Positions 17,527 to 26,939 of a stretch of DNA of 64,000 bases are shown piece after piece; the first letter of the stretch is position 1; the number at the start of each line of letters is the position of its first letter. Below the pieces are notes generated by a model. The model was not told the origin of the DNA. It saw nothing but the letters and a program-made list of their open reading frames with translations, and searched no databases. Where the stretch lies: NCBI RefSeq assembly GCF_014698235.1, contig NZ_JACJSP010000014.1, positions 1-64,000 on the forward strand. Reading direction: 5' to 3'. A program made the position numbers and the translations under genes. The DNA comes from Limnothrix sp. FACHB-406. Its GTDB lineage: Bacteria; Cyanobacteriota; Cyanobacteriia; CACIAM-69d.

Positions 17527-18566
17527 TGCTTGACGATGGGGAGCAATCCCCAAAAACACCGATAACCAGGGCGATCGAGCTGTTTGGTAGCCAACAGCAC
17601 CCCAATCGGTGCAAAAATTTTGAACAATCATCCCAGGGGTGATGCTCCTCGGGATTGTGGCCGATCAGCCCACTAAAGTTTGGTTAAATTCCCACTAAAC
17701 TTCTGAGCCGGAACCCCCATCTTAAGAAAATATAAGATATAAAGGAAAGGCAATCTTTTGAAATGCATCCATTAATTTCTCATTTCCGTTCCCCTTTTTA
17801 CCGAGGCATTTTTATTCCAATCCTTATCCATCAGACAATCGCCAATTAGTCCCATGGTAGCCTCGATTAATCCTAGATTGATCTTGTGTAGATTGTCCTT
17901 TCATGAACCTTTGATCAGACAGCATCATGAGTAATTAGTCATCCCAACCAACATTCTGTTGCTATTCCCTATCATCTTCCCGAGCGATTTCAGATCGCAA
18001 TCAGTATCAAAATTGATTGAAGTTTGATCAAGCATTTCCTCGTTTCAGTCTCGATCATTGCCTAAAAATTTTCCAGAAACTTCCCAGAAATTTCCCGAAA
18101 GTTGCCCAACAGCTTCTGCCTCAGCCCCTTGTGGGCAACCGAACTCACGGCGCGATCGGCCCTATCCCCAGCGCTGTTCAAAGTTCTGGCCAAAATGATG
18201 GCAGTCAAGCTCAAGGGCCCTCAGTTAGAGTGACTTTTTCCTTCTAACTTCAAAACCAATAGCCAGCAATTCATCAAGAATCTATGATGCAATTCCTGGT
18301 TTTGAGTCTTTACTTTCTTCAAGTTGCACTATCAGTGATCTATCCATTTTTCAACACCTTCTTTCATCGGTCAATGCGGCTCTAAGGCTTCTTGGGGACT
18401 GGTGTCTTGATTTCCTGAAGTGGATGTTCTCAATAGAACTGGGTTGGTGGTTTCACTGCTGAGCAACGCCTAAATTCAAAGGGAAATCATTCTGAGCCAA
18501 TCATCACGGTTTCCAAAGTAGGGTTGGGACGAGCTGTTGATTCATTCCGTCGTTTATGAAGGTTCC
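17527..18566. other. 1-kb AT-rich region without a supported gene
   Basis: Between sphS and phoU lies about 1040 bases of clearly lower GC content. The frames in it, including one of 76 codons at 18017-18247, show no family pattern, no good ribosome site and poor codon use. A single GGTTAA occurs near 17680 but no repeated Pho-box array was found. The region may hold an untranslated RNA or decayed sequence; I see nothing decisive. Confidence 0.45.
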
Positions 18567-19262
18567 ATGATTGCTGTAGACGTGAAACGATCTTTGTTTT
18601 CCACTGCTTCGGGTGCGGCCACCAAACCGACGGCGATCGAACGCAAAATCAAGCGAGTTTGCCAAGATGTGCTGCGGATGGGAGCGCTGGTTGAGGATTC
18701 GTTTCGCCTCACTCAGCAAGCCCTGTTTGCCCGCGACCTGTCCACGATCGAGCGAATTAATGCCCTCGAAGACCGCATCGATGAGTTCTATCGCCAAATT
18801 GAACTCGACTGCGTGGTCACCATGACCTTGAACGCTCCGGTGGCGGAAAATTGCCGCTGGCTGAGTGCCCTGATGCAGTTGGTGCGGGACTTGGAACGCA
18901 TTGGTGATTATTCCCAGGACTTGGCGGATATTGCGGTGCGCCTGTTTCCCTATGGGCCCCATCCCCATTTGGAGGAGGTGGAAGCCATGGCTCGCCAAAC
19001 CCTGACCATGTTGGGCATGAGTTTGGCGGCGTTGGTGGAGCCAGATCCCGAGGCGGGGGCCCGGCTCCAAGCGGCGGACAATGTGGTGGATGAGGCTTAC
19101 GATCGCCTCTATGGCCTGTTGGCCACACAGCGGGATGTACCGGGGCCGATCGAGCCGGTGTTGCTGATGGTGCTGACCATTCGCCACATTGAGCGCATGG
19201 CCGACCATGCCACCAATATTGCCCAACGCGCGTCCTATATCGTGACGGGTCACCGCTCCTAG
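18567..19262 (+). CDS. phoU: PhoU-type phosphate signalling regulator
   Basis: This 231-residue all-helical protein contains two PhoU repeats. The metal-binding helices carry the family patterns DLERIGDYSQDLADIA (first repeat) and RHIERMADHATNIAQR (second repeat). PhoU links the phosphate transporter to the SphS kinase and turns the response off in high phosphate; in cyanobacteria the equivalent is called SphU. The ATG at 18567 follows a GAAGG ribosome site and is preferred to a TTG at 18537. It lies downstream of sphRS in the same direction but 1 kb away, so it has its own promoter. The AEC transporter gene faces it, 7 bases from its end. Confidence 0.92.
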   Translation: MIAVDVKRSLFSTASGAATKPTAIERKIKRVCQDVLRMGALVEDSFRLTQQALFARDLSTIERINALEDRIDEFYRQIELDCVVTMTLNAPVAENCRWLSALMQLVRDLERIGDYSQDLADIAVRLFPYGPHPHLEEVEAMARQTLTMLGMSLAALVEPDPEAGARLQAADNVVDEAYDRLYGLLATQRDVPGPIEPVLLMVLTIRHIERMADHATNIAQRASYIVTGHRS

Positions 19263-19269
19263 CCATCCC

Positions 19270-20190
19270 CTAAGCCCCAAACATCCAAAGCCAGAGGGGC
19301 AGGGTGAAGGGCAAAACCACGGTTCCCAGGGCCACGCTGGACACGGCCAAGTCCCGATCGAGGTCGTAGGCTTCGGCAATGACCAAACAGGCAAAGGCGG
19401 GGGGCATGGCCATCTGCAACACCAAAACCAAGAGGGTTGGCCCCTGCCATCCCCAACCCCGCAGGGTCAACCCCACCACCAGGGGCACGATCGCCATTTT
19501 GATGACTAACAGAGCGATCGCTGGAGCCGTGGCATTGCCCCAACGCAACTGACTGAGCCGCATTCCAATGAGCACCAAGGCCAGGGCCACTACAGTCCAA
19601 GCGATGGCCGTCAGCCCTCGATCGATCACCTGGGGCAGGGCGATCGATCGCGACCCCAAGCCTGCCAGGGCCCCCCAAACCGTCGGATTCACCAAGCCCG
19701 CCCGCACCATGCCCCAACCGTCGCTCGATTGGCCCCCCAACCGAGCTGCCAGGGCCGAACCCACCCCATAGGCCCCCAAGGTTGTGCCCGCCACATCAAA
19801 AAACAGGGCCCAGGCAAATTGCCCACTCCCGACCAAGGCCAGGGCGATCGGAAAGCCCAAATAGCCCGTGTTGCCAAACATGCTCCCCAGCCAAAAACTG
19901 GCTCGCCGTTGGGGAGCGGTCACCCCTTGCCAGTGCAGCCATCCCCAAGCAAGACAACCGGCCAGGGCGATCGACCCCCAAGCCACCAAGGGAGCCAGCC
20001 AAGCTTGGCCGCTCAGATCGGTTTGGCGCAAAAAGGCCACGCAGCTCAGGGGCACGCCCACCCAAAACAACCCTTGCCCGATCGCCCCGGACACCCGCGC
20101 CGGGAGCCAGCGGCCCAACAACACCCCCAAACCCACCCCACCGGCCAAGGTGGCGTATAACTTCCCCAACACAACTGCATCCAACGCCAT
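19270..20190 (-). CDS. AEC-family (auxin efflux carrier-like) membrane transporter
   Basis: This 306-residue inner-membrane protein has about ten hydrophobic segments in the two five-helix bundles typical of the AEC family. The conserved pattern GSMFGNTGYLGFPIALALVG lies near residue 105, and a matching unwound-helix region with MAMPPAFACLVIAEAY near residue 265. Bacterial members export or import small organic acids or amino acids. The substrate cannot be told from sequence. It converges with phoU, leaving only 7 bases between the stops. The ATG at 20190 is the first of the frame. Confidence 0.85.
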   Translation of the reverse strand: MALDAVVLGKLYATLAGGVGLGVLLGRWLPARVSGAIGQGLFWVGVPLSCVAFLRQTDLSGQAWLAPLVAWGSIALAGCLAWGWLHWQGVTAPQRRASFWLGSMFGNTGYLGFPIALALVGSGQFAWALFFDVAGTTLGAYGVGSALAARLGGQSSDGWGMVRAGLVNPTVWGALAGLGSRSIALPQVIDRGLTAIAWTVVALALVLIGMRLSQLRWGNATAPAIALLVIKMAIVPLVVGLTLRGWGWQGPTLLVLVLQMAMPPAFACLVIAEAYDLDRDLAVSSVALGTVVLPFTLPLWLWMFGA

Positions 20191-20220
20191 TCGTTTCCCT
20201 GCCTTTGCCCAACAGTTCCC

Positions 20221-20340
20221 AATTCAGCTCCAATTGCAGACCCAATTCAGATCCCATTCAGACTCAATTCAGGCTCAATTCAAATTCAGCTCCCGATCCA
20301 ATCCCGATCCAATTCAGATTCAGTTCAGATTCAGTCCGGT
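20221..20340. repeat. Degenerate ATTCAG-rich short repeats
   Basis: About 120 bases upstream of the AEC gene consist of imperfect copies of CAATTCAGATTC-like units, roughly 10-12 bases each, with ATTCAG or GATTCAG recurring at least eight times. No gene lies in 20191-20622. The same style of degenerate tandem repeat occurs at other intergenic sites in the window, so slippage-driven growth in non-coding DNA is the simplest reading. Confidence 0.65.
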
Positions 20341-20622
20341 TTAGTTTCGGGCCAAGATTCCACAAAAACTCGCCCGATTTTCATCAAACCCATCCCCACA
20401 GCGCTCCAACCGGCCGCCGTTGCCGCCAAACACTTGGGCAATCGCCATTCGATCGATCACATCCTCTCTTTCGCGAACCCCATGGCAAGCGCTACAGTGT
20501 CGAAAACCAAATAAGCCACGTCAGAATCTGGCAAGCCTCGCCCATTTCCCTTGGCTTGCTGATCCGACGATCGCACCGTTAAATAAAACGTGAAGCATTC
20601 CCGGGGAGAAGCCAGCTAAACC

Positions 20623-21783
20623 ATGAAAGCCATGATCCTTGCGGCAGGCAAAGGCACGCGTGTTCGGCCGATCACCTTCACCGTGCCTAAGCCGATGATC
20701 CCCATCCTGCAAAAGCCAGTGATGGAATTCCTGATCGAGCTTTTGCGCCAACACGGTTTTGATCAAGTGGTGGTGAACGTCAGCCACCTGGCCAAGGAAA
20801 TTGAAGACTATTTCCGCGATGGCCAGCGATTTGGGGTCGAAATTGCCTACTCCTTTGAAGGATTTGTGGAAGACGGCGAGCTGATTGGCAAAGCTCTCGG
20901 GTCTGCGGGTGGCCTGCGCAAAATCCAAGACTTCTCCCCCTTCTTTGATGACACCTTTGTGGTGCTTTGTGGCGATGCGCTGATTGATTTGGACTTGACC
21001 GCCGCCGTCAAATTCCACAAGGCCAAAGGCTCCCTCGCCACGATCGTCATGAAATCCGTGCCCCGAGATGAGGTGTCCAGCTATGGGGTGGTGTTGACGG
21101 ATCCGGACGGCCGGATCAAGGCATTCCAGGAAAAACCCGCCGTGGAAGAAGCTCTCAGCACCAGCATCAACACCGGGATTTATATCTTTGAGCCGGAAAT
21201 TTTCAACTACATTCCCCCGGGCTGTGAGTATGACATTGGGGGCGACTTGTTTCCCAAGCTGGTGGAAATGGGTGCGCCGTTCTATGGCATCACCATGGAC
21301 TTTCAGTGGGTGGATATTGGAAAAGTGCCGGACTACTGGCGGGCCATTCGCAGTGTGCTGTTAGGGGAAGTGCAAAACGTGGCCATTCCTGGACGGCAGG
21401 TGCGTCCGGGGGTTTATACGGGGCTGAATGTGGCGGTCAACTGGGACAAGGTGGAGATCCAAGGGCCGGTGTATATCGGGGGCATGAGCCGGATTGATGA
21501 TGGGGCAAAGATTATTGGCCCCACGGCGATCGGGCAAAACTGCCATATTTGCAGCGGGGCCACGGTGGAAAACAGCGTGATTTTTGAATATTCCCGCTTG
21601 GGGCCGGGCGTGCGGCTGGTGGATAAATTGGTGTTCGGTCGCTATTGTGTGGATAAGACGGGCGCGACGATCGATGTGCAGGCGGCGGCCCTGGATTGGC
21701 TGATTACGGATGCCAGACAGGTGATGCCTGCTACACCTACGGAGGAAGGCCAGGCGATCGCGGAGCTGTTGCAGTTGGAGTGA
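20623..21783 (+). CDS. Sugar-1-phosphate nucleotidyltransferase
   Basis: This 386-residue cytoplasmic enzyme should couple a sugar-1-phosphate to an NTP to make an activated sugar. The Rossmann-type catalytic domain starts with AILAAGKGTRVRPIT-like sequence (here MILAAGKGTRVRPITF), with the Lys in PKPMIPIL and the metal-binding Asp in VVLCGDALIDLD. The C-terminal part is a left-handed beta-helix (PVYIGGMSRIDDGAKI). The sequence resembles bacterial mannose-1-phosphate guanylyltransferase/glucose-1-phosphate nucleotidyltransferase hybrids; the exact sugar is unknown. A GGGGAGA ribosome site precedes the ATG. Confidence 0.85.
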   Translation: MKAMILAAGKGTRVRPITFTVPKPMIPILQKPVMEFLIELLRQHGFDQVVVNVSHLAKEIEDYFRDGQRFGVEIAYSFEGFVEDGELIGKALGSAGGLRKIQDFSPFFDDTFVVLCGDALIDLDLTAAVKFHKAKGSLATIVMKSVPRDEVSSYGVVLTDPDGRIKAFQEKPAVEEALSTSINTGIYIFEPEIFNYIPPGCEYDIGGDLFPKLVEMGAPFYGITMDFQWVDIGKVPDYWRAIRSVLLGEVQNVAIPGRQVRPGVYTGLNVAVNWDKVEIQGPVYIGGMSRIDDGAKIIGPTAIGQNCHICSGATVENSVIFEYSRLGPGVRLVDKLVFGRYCVDKTGATIDVQAAALDWLITDARQVMPATPTEEGQAIAELLQLE

Positions 21784-21845
21784 GCCAAGGAGGGCGATCG
21801 GGATCAGGCCCCGATCGAGCCAGCCCCTGAAGTGAACTCGGCTGC

Positions 21846-21879
21846 GGGAATTTCCCGATCGACAATCCAGGAAATTCCC
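21846..21879. other. 10-bp inverted repeat after the nucleotidyltransferase
   Basis: GGGAATTTCC at 21846-21855 pairs exactly with GGAAATTCCC at 21870-21879 across a 14-base loop, 65 bases past the nucleotidyltransferase stop. It could be a terminator hairpin, but the following bases lack a T-run, so an operator for the next gene is equally possible. Confidence 0.4.
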
Positions 21880-21958
21880 ATCGGGTCTGCAAAAGACCGT
21901 CTACCCTTTTGCAGGATTGTCAGTTAGCATTGGCGAGAAGTTTTAGACAGGCATCAGT

Positions 21959-22711
21959 ATGGCCGAGGGTCGAGTAGCGTTTTTAGCAGGCTGCGCCATT
22001 ACGGGATCGCTGGCATTTGCGGTCGCGAAGGGATGGATTGCGGTGGGCGCGCCTCCGTCCTCGGTTCCCGGGCTGTCGGAAAATCCCAGTGGGGTTCCCC
22101 TGCTTGAAGGGGGTGGCCAACTGCCCCCGGCCCCCACGGTGACCATGCTGCCCTCGCCGCCACCCACGGCCTTGTCCGCCGCCCGCCCCAGTGCCGCCGC
22201 GAATGGTGCGGCTGATGCGACGGCCACCCCTCCCACAGGCGACAGCACGATCGCCAAGCTTGAGGAGCGGCTGCGGAAAAGCGAAGATCAACTAAAGGAA
22301 ATTCAAGCGGACTTGCGAGAAGACCGCAAAGACCGGGAGCGTCTAACGGCGGCGGTGGATAAACTGAGCACCGCCGTGCAGGGCCAGGAAAAAAACCTCA
22401 CTTCCATGGCCTTGGATGACAAGTTGGCGCAAATTGCGGCTAACCGGGGCGAACAGCAACCCCCGGGCCAATGGGGCAACGGCATCCTTTGGGCCCTGGG
22501 GGGCATGGTGCTGACGGTCAGCAGCATTGTGATGGCGGGGGTGATTTCCACCATGGCCCGGCAAAACCGAGGAAGCTATGGTGCGCCGCCCCACAGCCCG
22601 CAACCGTTCCACCCCATCCGAGTGGTTCCTACCTATTTACCTCGGGCCCGTCAGGATCAGACGGTGCGCCGGGAGCCGGGGACGGCGGATTTTGTGGAAT
22701 ACGATTACTAA
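21959..22711 (+). CDS. Hypothetical membrane protein with coiled coil
   Basis: This 250-residue protein has a hydrophobic N-terminus (about residues 6-25), then a Pro/Ala-rich stretch to about residue 95. A charged coiled coil follows (LEERLRKSEDQLKEIQADLR, about 100-155). A second hydrophobic segment (about 180-200, WALGGMVLTVSSIVMAGVIS) leads to a Pro/Arg-rich tail. No catalytic motif is visible. It stands alone between the nucleotidyltransferase and TPR-glycosyltransferase genes in the same direction, so a link to cell-envelope processes is possible but unproven. Confidence 0.65.
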   Translation: MAEGRVAFLAGCAITGSLAFAVAKGWIAVGAPPSSVPGLSENPSGVPLLEGGGQLPPAPTVTMLPSPPPTALSAARPSAAANGAADATATPPTGDSTIAKLEERLRKSEDQLKEIQADLREDRKDRERLTAAVDKLSTAVQGQEKNLTSMALDDKLAQIAANRGEQQPPGQWGNGILWALGGMVLTVSSIVMAGVISTMARQNRGSYGAPPHSPQPFHPIRVVPTYLPRARQDQTVRREPGTADFVEYDY

Positions 22712-22840
22712 TTAGCAAGCGATGGGCCGGTTCTAGGCTTTTGCGAGATAGTTGCAAGGTTTGGGTGGCGATCGAGAAATGACGGTGGGTGGCCTGTGGG
22801 TGGCCGGTGATGGCAATGCGCTCCTGATCATGGGGCGGTG

Positions 22841-24322
22841 ATGCACGATCGGGCGTTGAGTTTGGCCCGCCAAGGGGATTGGTCGGGAGCGATCGCCCTG
22901 TGGCAACAGATGGCGGCGGCGGCCCCCCATGATGGGGCCACTTGGAAGAATTTAGGAATTGCCTATTACCGATCGGGGCATTGGCTCCAGGCGATCGACT
23001 GCTATCAACGGGCGATCGCTCTGCGGCCGGCGGATCCGGGCTTGCGGGTCAACCTGGGAGCGGCCCTCAAACAGGCCCAACAGCTCCCGGCAGCCGTGGC
23101 GGAATATGAACGGGCGATCGCCCTGGATCCCAATCATTGGGATGCCCATCGTAACCTGGCCAATGCTTTGGAAAAGCTGGGCGACCTAATTTCCGCCGAA
23201 ATCCACATTCGGCAGGTGGTGGCAGCGTTGCCCCAATGCGCCAAAGCCCGCCACAGCTTGGGCAATATCCTTTGGGAACAGGGGCGCTATGAGGACGCGA
23301 TCGCCCAATATAACCAGGCCTTGGCGATCGAGCCGGATTTCCATGAGGCGATCGCCAATCGGGGCATGGTGCAAATGACCCTCGGCCAATGGGAACAGGG
23401 CCTGGTGGACTATGAGCACCGTTGGTTTTGTGTGGAAACGGCGCGAGGGCTGCCGCCGGTTCCCTTTCCTCAACCGGTTTGGACGGGAGCGCAACCGCTG
23501 GTGGGCAAAACCGTTCTGCTCTACTCAGATATGGGCTTTGGGGATGCGCTGAACTTTGTGCGCTATGCTCCCCTGTTGGCGGCCCGAGGAGCGCGGGTGC
23601 TGCTGGAATGTCCGAGGCCCCTGGCTCGGCTGTTTGGGACGGTGGCGGGTGTGGCCCAGGTGGTGATTCGGGGGGAAACGCCACCGCCGTTCGATTACTG
23701 GTCGCCGTTGATGAGTTTGCCGGCCGCCTTTGGAACCACGCCGGCCACCATTCCAGCGGATATTCCCTATTTTCAGTTAGGCCAATCGCTTCAGTCGCCG
23801 CAGTCACTTCCAGGGTTTCCACCGTCAACCCAGGGGCCGATCGAGCCGGAACCTTCACCAATTGCCTCGCCAGCGGGTCAACGGTGGGGATTTGTTTGGG
23901 CTTCCGGCAAAACAGGAGCCACAGCCCGCAAGCGATCGACCGCTTTGGCCCAATGGGAGGCCCTGTTGCGATCGCCCGGTTATCAGTTTTTGAGTTTGCA
24001 AACGGAAACCAGCCCCGAGGAGCGGGCCTGGCTAGCCGATCGGGGCATTCCCGCCTTGGGCGATCGGCTCACGGATTTTGCGGACACGGCCCACGCGATC
24101 GCCCAACTGGATGGGGTGATCACCGTAGACACCGCCACGGCCCATCTGGCCGGGGCGATCGGCAAACCAGTTTGGATTCTGTTGCCGGCCGTGCCCGATT
24201 GGCGCTGGCTGCTGAACACCGATCGCACTCGTTGGTATCCCACGGCCCGACTCTTTCGCCAACCGAAAATTGGGGATTGGGCGGCGGTTTTTGACCAAGT
24301 ACAAAGGGCGCTGGCCCCATGA
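22841..24322 (+). CDS. TPR protein with a glycosyltransferase-9-like C-terminus
   Basis: This 493-residue protein starts with about six TPRs of 34 residues (for example NLGIAYYRSGHWLQAIDCYQ and the repeated RAIALxP ends) over residues 1-185. A GT-B-like domain follows, similar to the heptosyltransferase/GT9 family, with VLLYSDMGFGDALNFVRYAP near residue 225 and the C-terminal DTATAHLAGAIGKPVWIL near 430. Such TPR-glycosyltransferases modify proteins or glycans; no acceptor can be inferred. A GTG directly before the ATG is an equally valid start. Confidence 0.8.
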   Translation: MHDRALSLARQGDWSGAIALWQQMAAAAPHDGATWKNLGIAYYRSGHWLQAIDCYQRAIALRPADPGLRVNLGAALKQAQQLPAAVAEYERAIALDPNHWDAHRNLANALEKLGDLISAEIHIRQVVAALPQCAKARHSLGNILWEQGRYEDAIAQYNQALAIEPDFHEAIANRGMVQMTLGQWEQGLVDYEHRWFCVETARGLPPVPFPQPVWTGAQPLVGKTVLLYSDMGFGDALNFVRYAPLLAARGARVLLECPRPLARLFGTVAGVAQVVIRGETPPPFDYWSPLMSLPAAFGTTPATIPADIPYFQLGQSLQSPQSLPGFPPSTQGPIEPEPSPIASPAGQRWGFVWASGKTGATARKRSTALAQWEALLRSPGYQFLSLQTETSPEERAWLADRGIPALGDRLTDFADTAHAIAQLDGVITVDTATAHLAGAIGKPVWILLPAVPDWRWLLNTDRTRWYPTARLFRQPKIGDWAAVFDQVQRALAP

Positions 24323-24438
24323 CCAACGCCCCAAAAATAGCCGATTCGCAAGATATGGCCCCCGGGCAATTCCCCCCGCCAGACTAACGACTCACGAGAG
24401 GGGCCAGCCGGGCGATCGACTCGCCCTAGAAACCCGTC

Positions 24439-25617
24439 CTAGAAACCCATCGCTTGGGCCACCGCCGCCAACTCTGGCTCAATCCCTTGGTGGTACTGGT
24501 TTTGGGAGGTTTTCAGGGCCGTATCCGGATCCTTCAACCCATTTCCCGTCAGCACGCAAACCACCGTGGCCCCGGCTGGCACTTGATCGCGCACCTTCAG
24601 CAGCCCCGCCACGGAAGCCGCGCTAGCCGGTTCGCAGAACACGCCTTCTTCGCCCGCTAGCAGTTGGTAGGCCTCCAGAATTTCCTCATCGGTGACCGCC
24701 TCAAAGCCGCCTTGGCTGGCATCCCGCACCGCCAGCGCCTTATCCCAACTGGCTGGCTTGCCGATGCGAATCGCCGTCGCGATCGTGTGTGGATCCAAAA
24801 CTGGACGGCCCACCACCAACGGCGCAGACCCGGCCGCCTGGAAGCCCATCATTCGGGGCAACCGCTGGCATCGTTGCTCCTGGTGATATTCACAGAAGCC
24901 CATCCAGTAGGCGGTGATGTTCCCGGCATTCCCCACGGGCACACAGAGCCAGTCCGGCGCATCGCCCAGGGCATCCACCACCTCGAAGGCGGCGGTTTTT
25001 TGCCCCTGAAGCCGATAGGGGTTCACGGAGTTCACCAGGGTGATCGGATAGTCGTTGGCCATTTGACGCACCAACTCCAACGCCCGATCGAAGTTGCCCC
25101 GAATCGCCAGCACCTCAGCGCCGTAGAGCAGGGCTTGGGCCAGCTTGCCCAAGGCCACATAGCCATCGGGAATCAAGACAAAAGCCTTGAGGCCACCCCG
25201 GCGGGCATAGGCAGCGGCGGCGGCGGAGGTGTTGCCCGTGCTGGCACAAATCACCGCCTTGGCTCCGGCTTCCTTGGCTTTGGTTACGGCCATGGTCATC
25301 CCCCGATCTTTGAAGCTGCCGGTGGGATTCAGACCGTCATATTTCACGTAAACTTTCACGCCACGCCCAATCCGATCGGCCACGGACGGGACGGGAATTA
25401 ACGGTGTATTACCCTCGTGTAGGGTGACAACGGGCGTGGAGTCGGTAACGGGGAGGTAGCGGCGATAGGTTTCGATCAGGCCGCGCCAGCCTCCCGGGGG
25501 CGCTGGAACCTGTGCCGTACTGGCCGTGCGAGGATCAACAATTGAGGCGGATTCGACGACGGGTAAACGAGCGGTCACAGAGCGTCTACAACTCCAACGT
25601 GCTTGCAGATTACCCAA
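24439..25617 (-). CDS. thrC: Threonine synthase
   Basis: This enzyme converts O-phospho-homoserine to threonine with PLP in the cytoplasm. The PLP lysine sits in [11 protein letters not shown] (about residue 108), and the phosphate-binding motifs [11 protein letters not shown] and [10 protein letters not shown] follow, with [12 protein letters not shown] near the end. The length is normal for the short, monofunctional bacterial type. The frame begins at a TTG (25617); a GTG at 25578 is a reasonable alternative because the first 45 residues are not conserved. It is a monocistronic gene convergent with the TPR-glycosyltransferase gene. Confidence 0.93.
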   Translation of the reverse strand: MGNLQARWSCRRSVTARLPVVESASIVDPRTASTAQVPAPPGGWRGLIETYRRYLPVTDSTPVVTLHEGNTPLIPVPSVADRIGRGVKVYVKYDGLNPTGSFKDRGMTMAVTKAKEAGAKAVICASTGNTSAAAAAYARRGGLKAFVLIPDGYVALGKLAQALLYGAEVLAIRGNFDRALELVRQMANDYPITLVNSVNPYRLQGQKTAAFEVVDALGDAPDWLCVPVGNAGNITAYWMGFCEYHQEQRCQRLPRMMGFQAAGSAPLVVGRPVLDPHTIATAIRIGKPASWDKALAVRDASQGGFEAVTDEEILEAYQLLAGEEGVFCEPASAASVAGLLKVRDQVPAGATVVCVLTGNGLKDPDTALKTSQNQYHQGIEPELAAVAQAMGF

Positions 25618-25746
25618 ACAGTTTAACCTGACAGGCCCGAACGCGGCGACGACGAACCTATCAAAAGCTGGGGTCTAAAAATTGAATCATGGCCGTTGAA
25701 ATGATGCAAATGGTGATGAAAAGGGTGAGCAAAAGGTGAACAGAAT

Positions 25747-26439
25747 ATGGCCTTTCAACTGACGCAGGTGGTTCCTTGGGGGCGATCGTTTGCAGACTAT
25801 CGGAAAATGTTTTCCCTCACGGGGGAGGATTTGGAGCGATCGATCCTCGACTGTGCCGGTGGGCCGGCCAGCTTTAATGCGACGATGCATCGGTTGGGAA
25901 AACGGGTGATTTCCTGCGACCCGATCTATCAGTTTTCGGCGGCGGAAATTGCCCAACGGATTGAGGAAACCTGTCCCAAAATCGTGGCGGGATTGCACGA
26001 AAACCACGATTGGTTTGTGTGGTCTGCGGAATTGTCCACGCCGGAAGCTTTGGCGGACTATCGGTTGCAAGCAATGGGGGAATTTTTGGCGGATTTTCCT
26101 GCTGGATTGCAAGCACAGCGTTACCAACCATGCTGCTTGCCAAATTTGCCCTTTGGGGATGGGGAGTTTGAGTTGGCGCTCTGCTCCCATTTGCTCTTTA
26201 CCTATTCCGCTCAATTTTCCCTGGAATTTCATCAGCAATCGATCGTGGAATTAGCCCGGGTGGCGCAGGAAGTGCGGGTGTTTCCGTTGCTGGAAAACTA
26301 TCAGGTGACCCGATCGCCCCATGTGCAACCCACGATCGATCACTTGGTCGATCGGGGCCTGCGGGTGGAAATTTTGCCCACCACCTACGAATTTCAGCGG
26401 GGTGGCCATGAGTTACTGCGAGTTTGGCGCGCACCCTAG
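25747..26439 (+). CDS. SAM-dependent methyltransferase-like protein
   Basis: This 230-residue protein has a class-I-methyltransferase-like first motif (SILDCAGGPASFNA, about residues 38-50). The second acidic position is in ISCDPIYQ, and a fourth-motif-like region lies in FGDGEFELALCSHLLF. The order fits the fold, but the middle is unlike well-known subfamilies, so the substrate is unknown. It is divergent from thrC, with an AT-rich 129-base gap. The ATG at 25747 begins MAFQLTQV. Confidence 0.7.
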   Translation: MAFQLTQVVPWGRSFADYRKMFSLTGEDLERSILDCAGGPASFNATMHRLGKRVISCDPIYQFSAAEIAQRIEETCPKIVAGLHENHDWFVWSAELSTPEALADYRLQAMGEFLADFPAGLQAQRYQPCCLPNLPFGDGEFELALCSHLLFTYSAQFSLEFHQQSIVELARVAQEVRVFPLLENYQVTRSPHVQPTIDHLVDRGLRVEILPTTYEFQRGGHELLRVWRAP

Positions 26440-26599
26440 CCAGAGCCAACGGGCAAAAACCGCCCTTGATCGTCAGTGCCTGATCGTCAGCGCGATCGAG
26501 ACTGGCGCGATCGAGGCCAGGGCCAGGAATCAACCACCGGACAAGTTCCCAAAAGCGTGCTATCGATCGGATGATGTGCCACTCCTTGCTTCGTTATCG

Positions 26600-26908
26600 A
26601 TGGTTACTGCTTTGGCGCTATTGATCCTGTTCTCGATCGCCCTGCTGCCACCGTTGCTGTCCCTGCGGGCCGTTCGCCGCTATGAAGCCCTGGTGCAAAC
26701 CACGGTTACCCGGGCCCGCCTGACGACCCGGTCGCCCCGGCCGTCCTTCCCGGGGCCTCAGCCTCCGGAACTGACCCACATTCCGGGCGCGGGCTACGTC
26801 ATTGGCAATTTGAGCTGTCGGTTCAATGCCCGATCGCCCCAGTTGCGTTGTGCCGTAAATCCCAGTGGCCCCTGTGCGGGTTGCCATTGGTTTGAAGCTA
26901 CCCCTTAG
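26600..26908 (+). CDS. DUF6464-type small membrane protein
   Basis: This 102-residue protein has one N-terminal hydrophobic segment (VTALALLILFSIALLPPLLS) and a conserved C-terminal module with four cysteines (NLSCRFNARSPQLRCAVNPS and GPCAGCHWFE). The Cys pattern suggests metal binding or disulphides. It is a family I know only from cyanobacteria. The frame is open far upstream over the methyltransferase gene; the ATG at 26600 places the membrane segment at the N-terminus and is therefore chosen. Confidence 0.7.
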   Translation: MVTALALLILFSIALLPPLLSLRAVRRYEALVQTTVTRARLTTRSPRPSFPGPQPPELTHIPGAGYVIGNLSCRFNARSPQLRCAVNPSGPCAGCHWFEATP

Positions 26909-26939
26909 CAGGCGGTTAATCAGCTAATCAACCAATTAA

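Noticed and set aside
18017-18247. 76-codon frame in the sphS-phoU gap
   Set aside because: No ribosome site and no recognisable sequence; the region is AT-rich and non-coding in style.
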